Source of the DNA: CAYRIF01 sp964424205
GTDB lineage: Bacteria > Bacteroidota > Bacteroidia > Cytophagales > Cyclobacteriaceae
Length of the DNA: 21,218 nt
NCBI GenBank assembly: GCA_964424205.1
Contig: CAYRIF010000021.1
Location: 1 to 21,218 of the forward strand
Direction of reading: 5' to 3'
Both the position numbers and the translations under genes were made by a program. The first letter of the stretch is position 1. Each line of letters begins with the position of its first letter. The notes beneath the pieces are model-generated. The model was not told the DNA's origin, did not search any database, and was given only the letters and a program-made list of their open reading frames with translations. Below are positions 15,280-21,218 of the stretch, piece after piece.

Positions 15280-18030
15280 TTATTTTTTTATAAATCGTTT
15301 ATATACTTTTTCTTTCCCTTGCTGTATTTCTAGAATATACAATCCTTGTTTCAAGATACTGATATCTATTTCAATGCTTTTCCCAGGTTGCATCGTATTA
15401 ATCTCTTTAATTTTCTTTCCACTCATATCAGTGATCATAAGACTGCCTATTTTATTATTGGCTGCTATCGTTATATTGGCTTCACTTGGGTTTGGATAAA
15501 TTTTGATACGATGCCCTTGCAGATTTTCAACGCCAAGCACGGTACTTACTGGCACTGAATCAATATAGTTTTCTATTTTCTTCGAGGTATAAATATGGAA
15601 CTCACCGCCATTCAATGGAATGGTATGGTTATTAAAATCGCTGACCTCCACGGTAGCTCCAGACAAATAATCATACCATGTGCCGTTGCCAGTAAAATGT
15701 GCCGCAACATTGGCAAATGATTCGTCAAAATTTCCTACTACTACCATATCAACATCCGCATGCTTAATGGTAATCCACTTGGCATCTCCACTCGTGTTCC
15801 ATTCAAAATCTCCATCGTCAATAATCCTTGTTTGGGTTTTTAAATTGATCAAAGACGTATAAACATCATGTAATTTTTTTCTTCCTACATCCTGCAAATA
15901 TTCCCATTTGGCAGGTTTAATCGCCACCCGATTATCGTTTAGGGCAATATCATAACCCAACTCTTCAAATTGCCAAATCATTTTAGGCCCAGGTACTAAA
16001 AAGAAAAAGGCGGCATTCATTTTTACTCGGTTGAGAGACTCTTTCAAAGTTCTATTTCCTGACTTCATCAAATCCCACATGACTCTTTCCTCATCATGAC
16101 TTTCCATATAACCCACTACATGAGGCTGTTGCCAGCCCCTAGCGCCATGATACAACCAGTCCATTGACACTTTATTTCCTTTGGCCACCCTTCGGTAAGT
16201 ACCATTCATATTTCCCCATAACATCATGCCATAATCTGCCAGTTCCGTTTCTTCCTTATTTTCTGCAAAATGTTCTAAAATAACATATGCCGTTGGGTCT
16301 GCCGCCCAAATCACATCTGCCATTCTTTTGAGCAATGCTATCCGTGAAGCATCGTACTTTCCCCAAGCATCTACATTTCCCACGGTATTTTTTTGCGTAA
16401 ATCCTTTGGAAAGATCGAAGCGATAGCCATCAATATTATACTCATCAAGCCAATATTCCACCACCCTATCTACATAGTCTTTGGTGTATTGACTTTCATG
16501 GTTAAAGTCATAACCGACATTAAAATCATGTTTTGCACTTCTATTTAACCAGGGATTTTCTGCCGTTGGCGATCCATAGAGGCCATCATTGTATAACCGC
16601 ACCAAAGAACTTCGCCCAAATGCATGGTTCAATACAATATCAAATATTACTGCGATGCCACGTTTATGCGCCTCATCGATTAGCATTTTCAATTCTTTTT
16701 CGGTACCGTAATACTTGTCTGTCGCCAACATAAAAGCTGGATTATAACCCCAACTGGAATTTCCTTCAAACTCCATCACTGGCATCAACTCCAATGCATT
16801 GATTCCTAAATTTTGGAGGTAATCTAGTTTTTGCACCATGGCATTGTAGGTGCGCTCCTCAGTAAAGTCTCTTACCAGTGCTTCATATATCACCAATTCG
16901 TCATTGCTTGGTCTTTGAAAACCAGTAGCCTGCCAGTTAAACTGTGGTTTGGCAGTTTGCAAGTACGAAATAGCCTCACTTGTTTCTGTTTTTGGATATG
17001 GTGCTAATCCAGGATACCTGCCGTCACTAATTATTTCGGGGTCGTCAAATTGCGAGCTTATTTTTTCAGTATACGGATCTGCAATTCTTAAATCTCCATC
17101 CACCAAATATTGAAATCTATATTCTTGTCCTTTTATTAGGTTGGTAATTTTTAACCAATATTGATTGCCATCACGGTTCATCAAATAGTTATTATCAATG
17201 GCCCAATTGTTAAATTCGCCAATCACAAAAACATTACTTTTGTTGGGTGCAAGCAGCACCAGGGTTGCAGAAGTACTGTCTGCATGATAGTTGATGCCGT
17301 TTTTCAAGCCACTTGGCAGCGGTACAATTGGCGTCGTGGGACTTAGCGCATACGCATAAGTTACTTCCGCTGACTCCGCACCTGCTGTAGCCTTCACTTT
17401 GATAGTATGTACACTACCATCTCCAATAATCGTGTGCAGTATTTCTAAAGCATCCACATTCATACCTGACGTCAAAAGCCCTCCATCAATAAATACTTCA
17501 ATGGTTGCTAATTGAGAAGTAATCGCACTGATTGTAATAGGCTCACTGGCATTGTAAAAACCAAAATTCCCTGTCGGGCTTAGTAGTTTCAGCGCAAAAC
17601 CAGTGGTCATGTCCGTTATATAATCTTTTGATTGACCATCAGACCAATCATTACCTTTGATTAACATGCCGACCGATAAAATATCCGCTTTCGGTCTATT
17701 TACAAAGTCGGTAAGCGTCAAGGTAATACTAAAAATCTGTCGCCCATTTTCTACAGATTTTACAAATTTAGCTGGGGTAGTGGCGGTTGCATTTGATGCC
17801 GCCGGATTTACATTAGAAGGAGCATTCAAATCATTCAAATTAGGAATCCACAGCCACAACCATGCCTCAGTCCAGTCATGCATGGTGGTTCCTGTCACAT
17901 CATATGAGATGGTAATCTCCTCATCTGCCGCAAAAAAAGTAGGGGTGATGGTTGGCTCAATGTCCAGGCTTTCAGCATTCAGATACAGTGCTGCACATAA
18001 AAATAGTATGCTAAAAAGTATTTTTTTCAT
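15280..18030 (-). CDS. Secreted GH13 alpha-amylase with T9SS sorting domain
   Basis: A 916-residue exported glycosidase. Signal peptide 1-19 (ends YLNA). Residues 20-230 hold beta-sandwich modules of uncertain family. Residues 245-345 resemble a CBM48/E-set starch-binding domain (VFVIGEFNNWAIDNNYLM, RFQYLVDG). The GH13 barrel spans about 375-735: region I DIVLNH (464-469), nucleophile Asp539 in GYRFDL, acid/base Glu586 in VILEH, and Asp646 in ESHDE. All catalytic residues are present. A beta-rich domain C follows, and residues 840-916 are a type A T9SS C-terminal domain (KIYPNPSEANITI, QGLYILEIQQG), so it is released or surface-anchored by the type IX system. It begins a unit with susC and susD, and cleaves alpha-glucan. 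Confidence 0.93.
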   Translation of the reverse strand: MKKILFSILFLCAALYLNAESLDIEPTITPTFFAADEEITISYDVTGTTMHDWTEAWLWLWIPNLNDLNAPSNVNPAASNATATTPAKFVKSVENGRQIFSITLTLTDFVNRPKADILSVGMLIKGNDWSDGQSKDYITDMTTGFALKLLSPTGNFGFYNASEPITISAITSQLATIEVFIDGGLLTSGMNVDALEILHTIIGDGSVHTIKVKATAGAESAEVTYAYALSPTTPIVPLPSGLKNGINYHADSTSATLVLLAPNKSNVFVIGEFNNWAIDNNYLMNRDGNQYWLKITNLIKGQEYRFQYLVDGDLRIADPYTEKISSQFDDPEIISDGRYPGLAPYPKTETSEAISYLQTAKPQFNWQATGFQRPSNDELVIYEALVRDFTEERTYNAMVQKLDYLQNLGINALELMPVMEFEGNSSWGYNPAFMLATDKYYGTEKELKMLIDEAHKRGIAVIFDIVLNHAFGRSSLVRLYNDGLYGSPTAENPWLNRSAKHDFNVGYDFNHESQYTKDYVDRVVEYWLDEYNIDGYRFDLSKGFTQKNTVGNVDAWGKYDASRIALLKRMADVIWAADPTAYVILEHFAENKEETELADYGMMLWGNMNGTYRRVAKGNKVSMDWLYHGARGWQQPHVVGYMESHDEERVMWDLMKSGNRTLKESLNRVKMNAAFFFLVPGPKMIWQFEELGYDIALNDNRVAIKPAKWEYLQDVGRKKLHDVYTSLINLKTQTRIIDDGDFEWNTSGDAKWITIKHADVDMVVVGNFDESFANVAAHFTGNGTWYDYLSGATVEVSDFNNHTIPLNGGEFHIYTSKKIENYIDSVPVSTVLGVENLQGHRIKIYPNPSEANITIAANNKIGSLMITDMSGKKIKEINTMQPGKSIEIDISILKQGLYILEIQQGKEKVYKRFIKK

Positions 18031-18061
18031 TATTTAGGTGTTTTTCACATGAAATAACACG

Positions 18062-18092
18062 CAAAAGTATAGGTACGCGAAATTAAGGGTAA
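18062..18092 (-). promoter_or_regulatory. Candidate promoter for amylase-susC-susD
   Basis: On the minus strand TACTTTTG (18069-18062) is an exact match to the Bacteroidota -7 box TAnnTTTG. The trinucleotide 20 nt upstream is TTA, one base off the -33 TTG. The -7 box ends 32 nt before the amylase start, the same distance as the candidate for the upstream gene. It lies between a terminator and the amylase, which explains how the three genes are expressed after the stop signal. Confidence 0.55.
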
Positions 18093-18124
18093 AAAAAGCC
18101 TGAGACTATTCTCAGGCTTTTTTA
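18091..18124 (-). terminator. Terminator after the SusE/F-like gene
   Basis: GCCTGAG-actatt-CTCAGGC, a perfect 7-bp stem flanked by A7 and T6, about 12 nt after the SusE/F-like stop on the minus strand. It is symmetrical and could act in both directions. It should make the SusE/F-like transcript more abundant than the downstream genes. Confidence 0.85.
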
Positions 18125-18136
18125 TATTTTCTCTAA

Positions 18137-19699
18137 TTATTCTAATGTTGCAGAATAACTCTCTCCACCATTAACGGTAGTAATTGTTACTACTTTACTA
18201 GCAGCCCCAGTATAAGAAATATTTGAAGGACTATCAAAAATCAAAGCATCTAAAGTTCCTCCTAAACTATAGTCCCAAGAATCATTCACTCTAAATTTCA
18301 ATTCCCCATCTTTCAAAGTTACACTTGCTGATGCTGATTTCAAATCATCACTATAAAGCAAGCCAGTACTAGAGTCCCAATTATCTGGGGTAGCACTACC
18401 TATAACACCCCATGATGCTTCATCAATAATCATATCCCAAGTTGCTCCGTCATCTGAGGTCTTAACCTCAAAATAATAGAATCCTGGATTTGCGTCTACA
18501 AACCATGAGGCATCATCTTTATCCGCCGAATTATCTGAAACAGAACCGTCAGCAGTGTTGACAGTTATAGAAGTTAATGTTAATCCCTCTGTGCCAGGCG
18601 TGAATTTTTTAGACCAAGTATCATCCGTTCTAAACTTAAACTCTCCTAAATCAAGTGGAAATACACCTCTCCAAATATGAGTGTTACCATCCTTTTTATA
18701 TGCCATTTTTTTGTCATTTTTCCAGCCATCTGTCTCACCAACTATTCCTTGAGTGGCGCCTCCTATAATTCCCCAAGGAAAATCAGCTGGATCAAATGAT
18801 ACTTTTTCTGCATCTCCTGTTCTTTCTAATGCTAATTTAAACCCATCTTTACCAGTCCAAGTAGTTGTAATTGTATATACACCTTCATCAGGAAAAGAAC
18901 CTCCTTTTTCCGCAACACCAATATTTACACCATCATTTCCTGTTGAAAGGTTAACATTAGTTCCAGATATGGGAGTGCCAGAATCTGCTCCAAAATTTGT
19001 AAATAACATATATCCGTTATCTGCAAGGAATCCTGCTGTAGGATCAATTCTTCTATCAACAAACCAATTACAGTTAAATCTTAATTTAAACGCTCCTTGT
19101 CTCAAGGTAATATTGGAAGCTTCCCATGTAGCACCACTTGCATCAACAGTACCAGGCAGGTCAACAGTTTCTCCATCACTCCATCCTATAGTAGTTCCAC
19201 TTCCAATAATTCCAGCTTTGTTAATACGTACAAGAATTGCTTCATTCGTTAATTTATCATACGTCACTTTATATAGACCATCAGTAGCTATAGCAAAAGC
19301 TGCACCGTCTTTGACAGTTTTGACTAATGTATAGTTCAGTGTTTCACAATTTTTTATATCAGAACTTTCAGCTGTTGCAGAACCACCAAATGTATCGATG
19401 ATTTTCTTTGATACGATATTTACAATTGTATGGTTACCAGCCTTTAGGTAAACATAATTTGCAAAATAACCATCTCTAGATTGAGCGCCAAACCCATCAT
19501 CCTCTACAGATTCTGCCACCAATTGCGCAGAGGAAGTAGGATCAACACCAGATTCGGTGATATAAAAACCATCTGCTACCGGAATTCCTTCCTCTTTTTT
19601 GATAACTGGTTCATCTTTTTTACAAGACGTCATCATTGTAAGTGAAGCGACAACCGCTATCATCATTACATAATTTAAAATTTTACTTAGTTTGTTCAT
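18137..19699 (-). CDS. SusE/SusF-like starch-binding outer membrane lipoprotein
   Basis: A 520-residue lipoprotein with a signal peptide and Cys26 in MMTSC followed by KKDE, an acidic stretch compatible with Bacteroidota surface export. After an N-terminal domain (about 40-160) there are three related modules that each begin with a G-I/V-I-G-S/G motif: 162-307 (GIIGSGTTIGW), 308-428 (WGIIGGATQ) and 429-520 (WGVIGSATPDNW). Each has a motif with FKLRFN, FKFRTDDTW or LKFRVNDSW. This is the tandem carbohydrate-binding layout of SusE/SusF, which hold starch at the surface. Sequence similarity to classical SusE/F appears remote, so the name is by module type and context. It is the first gene of the locus and has its own terminator. 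Confidence 0.82.
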   Translation of the reverse strand: MNKLSKILNYVMMIAVVASLTMMTSCKKDEPVIKKEEGIPVADGFYITESGVDPTSSAQLVAESVEDDGFGAQSRDGYFANYVYLKAGNHTIVNIVSKKIIDTFGGSATAESSDIKNCETLNYTLVKTVKDGAAFAIATDGLYKVTYDKLTNEAILVRINKAGIIGSGTTIGWSDGETVDLPGTVDASGATWEASNITLRQGAFKLRFNCNWFVDRRIDPTAGFLADNGYMLFTNFGADSGTPISGTNVNLSTGNDGVNIGVAEKGGSFPDEGVYTITTTWTGKDGFKLALERTGDAEKVSFDPADFPWGIIGGATQGIVGETDGWKNDKKMAYKKDGNTHIWRGVFPLDLGEFKFRTDDTWSKKFTPGTEGLTLTSITVNTADGSVSDNSADKDDASWFVDANPGFYYFEVKTSDDGATWDMIIDEASWGVIGSATPDNWDSSTGLLYSDDLKSASASVTLKDGELKFRVNDSWDYSLGGTLDALIFDSPSNISYTGAASKVVTITTVNGGESYSATLE

Positions 19700-19730
19700 A
19701 GTATTTAAAATTAATTGTTGTTTAACTTAA

Positions 19731-19761
19731 CAAATTGACTGCGCTTGACAAAAGCATCCAA
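19731..19761 (-). promoter_or_regulatory. Candidate promoter for the SusE/F-like gene
   Basis: On the minus strand TTG (19761-19759), a 20-nt spacer, and TCAATTTG (19738-19731), one base off TAnnTTTG. The -7 box ends 32 nt before the start codon, exactly as in the candidate amylase promoter. Confidence 0.45.
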
Positions 19762-19873
19762 TCACACAAAAATGATGAATTGCTTTTCAACTGCACATCA
19801 ATGTTAAGGATAATATTTTTAACAATAGCTGCTTTTTTAGAGTATTTTCAACCATTTTTTATGGAAACGACAC

Positions 19874-19887
19874 CGCAAACGTTTGCG
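19874..19887. promoter_or_regulatory. LacI-family-type operator palindrome
   Basis: CGCAAACGTTTGCG is a perfect 14-bp palindrome with the central CpG and GCAAAC half-sites typical of LacI/PurR-family binding sites. It is about 175 bp upstream of the SusE/F-like start. This distance suits an activator or looping site better than simple promoter occlusion, or else a second promoter lies nearer to it. The regulator itself is not in the window. Confidence 0.6.
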
Positions 19888-20039
19888 AAAAAAAATAATT
19901 TTTTGTGGGTGAAGGAATTTAGTAAAAATGGGAGCGCCTTTACTTATAAAAGCATAATTCCAACACCGCCATATGCTATAAAAACCAATAAAATCAGTGG
20001 TGGGGTGGTATTAATTATTTTCGTTATATTTAGTTGTTA

Positions 20040-20067
20040 ATTAAAGAAGCGCAAAGACTTCTTTAAT
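20040..20067. repeat. 10-bp inverted repeat before the toxin-antitoxin remnant
   Basis: ATTAAAGAAG (20040-20049) and CTTCTTTAAT (20058-20067) are perfect complements around an 8-nt loop, 17 nt before the antitoxin ATG. Type II antitoxins often bind such a site to repress their own promoter; that role is inference. Confidence 0.5.
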
Positions 20068-20083
20068 AAAATGTAATTACTTT

Positions 20084-20320
20084 ATGAAAACACAAAATAT
20101 ACAAACTGATAAATTGAGTTTTATCTCTTGAATTACTTACTTGGAGGACATTACGCTGATTAAAAAACTCAAAGAGATACAGGGAAAAACAGGTACCGAA
20201 GAACTGCCTATTCCTGAAGAACATAAAGCCATTGTCAGGGAACGGATTCGAAATTCTAATCCTGATGATTTAATCCCATGGGAAGAGGCTCGTAAGCAAT
20301 TACGTTTTAAAGGCAAGTAA
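20084..20320 (+). pseudogene. Antitoxin gene remnant with an in-frame stop
   Basis: From ATG 20084 one frame runs 79 codons to TAA at 20318-20320 with a single internal TGA at 20129-20131 (codon 16). Read as Trp, the protein would be MKTQNIQTDKLSFIS-W-ITYLEDITLIKKL and then a charged helical tail ending RKQLRFKGK, typical in size and composition of antitoxins that precede RelE/ParE toxins. TGG to TGA is the simplest explanation. The downstream part lacks a good start of its own. It abuts the toxin with no spacer (TAAATG). The family name of the antitoxin is not certain. Confidence 0.65.
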
Positions 20321-20618
20321 ATGAGTTATCATATTATCATTGAACCAACAGCGCTTTGGACATACAGCAAGCCATCGATTACTACGATGCCAAGCAGATT
20401 GGGCTTGGTGAAAAATTTGAAGCGGCTTTAGACAAACGATTAGCGTCTATTCAAAACAATCCTTTTTATCAAATACGTTATGACACCTTCACTGCTTACC
20501 GCTCAAAAAGTATCCTTATATGATTCATTTTACAATCAACAAAGCGGATAAAACGGTAACCGTTAGAGCCGTTTTTCATATTTCACAAAACCCTACTATC
20601 TGGAAAAAAGATAGATGA
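20321..20618 (+). pseudogene. RelE/ParE-type toxin remnant with two frameshifts
   Basis: The piece from ATG 20321 reads MSYHIIIEPTAL. A shift near 20354-20358 leads to DIQQAIDYYDAKQIGLGEKF and on to FYQIRYDTFTAYRSK. A second shift in the A5 run at 20505-20509 leads to YPYMIHFTINKADKTVTV, then RAVFHISQNPTIWKKDR and TGA at 20616-20618. Each shift is a loss of one base; restoring them gives about 99 residues, the normal length of a RelE/ParE toxin, with the family's YYD, FPYMIHF-like and VRAVFH-x-S-x-NP motifs. Together with the nonsense codon in its antitoxin it is probably dead. Confidence 0.75.
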
Positions 20619-20646
20619 TTGTTTCCTGTGCCCATTCCGATAAAAC

Positions 20647-20729
20647 ACTTTACGACATATCTGCAAAAGCGTAAAGTCCGAGCAAAATGCTCGAACTAGC
20701 ATAGCCCTATTTTAGTTTCTACATGCTAG
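20647..20729. repeat. Cluster of three inverted repeats
   Basis: ACTTTACG/CGTAAAGT (20647-20654, 20670-20677), CGAGC-aaaat-GCTCG (20679-20693) and CTAGCAT/ATGCTAG (20696-20702, 20723-20729) lie side by side in 83 bp downstream of both the toxin remnant and the convergent minus-strand gene. None has a T-tract. They may form a combined RNA structure or be part of a REP-like element. Confidence 0.45.
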
Positions 20730-20745
20730 GAACAGCGGTGGATAT

Positions 20746-21186
20746 TTACATCTGAAACTTGCGATTATAGCAAGCATTTTCAGTTTCAAATATACCTTTC
20801 TCAAAAGCTTGTTTATGTATCTCAGGAAGCTTTTTATATCTTTTTTTCATTTTTCTCTCAACACGTTTTAAAGTTATAAAATCATAAGTAACGAATAACA
20901 TCAAAACAACCTCAATTTTATCACATTTATCTACAAGCTCTATAGTTGCTGGCTCCACTCCAACATACCTAAATAATATTTTTTTCTCGGAAACAGGGAT
21001 GTCTATTTGGAAAAACCCATTTAAATCTGTTCTCCCAACTTCAACTGTGTCATTAATCATAATAAATATTCCTGGCAATGCTTCACAAAACTCAGAAATC
21101 ACCTTTCCTTTAATAGTTTTATTCTGAGAATAAAGACTAAATGTTGAAACACTGAGTACAATAAAAATAATTAATATTTTCTTCAT
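20746..21186 (-). CDS. Small exported protein with carboxypeptidase-regulatory-like domain
   Basis: A 146-residue protein with a signal peptide (MKKILIIFIVLSVSTFSLYS, cleavage before QNKT). The domain at about 22-95 resembles the carboxypeptidase-D regulatory-like beta-sandwich found at the N-terminus of TonB-linked receptors: IKGKVISEFCEALPGIFIMI, VGRTDLNGFFQIDIP, ILFRYVGVEP. A basic tail follows (KRVERKMKKRYKKLP). Stand-alone proteins of this kind are common in Bacteroidota and have no defined function. It is not followed by a barrel, so it is not a truncated SusC start of normal length, although descent from one is possible. No neighbour suggests a pathway. Confidence 0.8.
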   Translation of the reverse strand: MKKILIIFIVLSVSTFSLYSQNKTIKGKVISEFCEALPGIFIMINDTVEVGRTDLNGFFQIDIPVSEKKILFRYVGVEPATIELVDKCDKIEVVLMLFVTYDFITLKRVERKMKKRYKKLPEIHKQAFEKGIFETENACYNRKFQM

Positions 21187-21218
21187 TTCATTATCTTTTT
21201 TTTGGTCTATAATGATGA

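Larger units (their letters stand above)
19700..20083. other. Intergenic control region of the starch locus
   Basis: This AT-rich stretch holds a candidate minus-strand promoter, a LacI-type palindrome and, near its right edge, a hairpin. A 101-codon reading frame across it (19735-20040, plus strand) has no recognisable features and is not called as a gene. No regulator gene is present in the window. Confidence 0.6.

Noticed and set aside
18753..19334. 193-codon frame opposite the SusE/F-like gene
   Set aside because: It is antisense to a well-supported lipoprotein gene, with low-complexity Ser/Pro/Val composition typical of a shadow frame.
19735..20040. 101-codon plus-strand gene
   Set aside because: It starts at a TTG, has no recognisable domain or promoter, and covers the control region of the minus-strand starch locus.

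Overview
The window looks like a draft scaffold from a Bacteroidota genome, most likely a Cytophagales-type environmental bacterium. The class is supported by a SusC/SusD pair with a SusE/F-like lipoprotein, a secreted amylase ending in a type IX secretion (T9SS) sorting domain, a DUF3667 protein, a KilA-N protein of the Bacteroidota type, and promoters of the form TTG-N20/21-TAnnTTTG. The order-level placement is inference. Two runs of exactly 100 Ns (2628-2727 and 8583-8682) are assembly gaps of unknown true length.

Layout, left end (1-3006, plus strand): a KilA-N domain gene with a recognisable promoter and a frameshifted C-terminus, then a metallo-beta-lactamase-fold hydrolase and a CDP-alcohol phosphatidyltransferase (pssA) in tight succession. 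A 560-bp array of degenerate ~110-125 bp repeats follows directly after pssA and contains one of the gaps. Middle (3007-10155): an amidohydrolase carrying an in-frame 51-bp palindromic insertion; a convergent MltF-like lytic transglycosylase; a three-gene ABC importer operon of the iron-siderophore/heme/cobalamin type (binding lipoprotein, FecCD permease, ATPase broken by the second gap); and a convergent DUF3667 membrane protein.

Right part (10458-19699, minus strand): a starch/maltodextrin utilisation locus transcribed in the order SusE/F-like lipoprotein, GH13 amylase, SusC, SusD. A terminator hairpin separates the first gene from the other three. Candidate promoters lie at the same distance (32 nt) before the SusE/F-like gene and before the amylase gene, and a perfect LacI-family-type palindrome (CGCAAACGTTTGCG) lies about 175 bp upstream of the first gene. 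A strong terminator closes the locus after susD. The working model is that the surface lipoprotein and secreted amylase bind and cut glucan, SusD captures the oligosaccharides, and SusC imports them using TonB energy.

Right end (19700-21218): a decayed type II toxin-antitoxin pair (nonsense mutation in the antitoxin, two frameshifts in the RelE/ParE-type toxin), several short inverted repeats, and a small secreted carboxypeptidase-regulatory-like domain protein.

I found no clear undescribed multi-gene system. The most unusual theme is short palindromic repeats of several families, two of which sit in frame inside protein-coding genes (the amidohydrolase and the SusC N-terminus), while another family forms an array at the 3' end of pssA.
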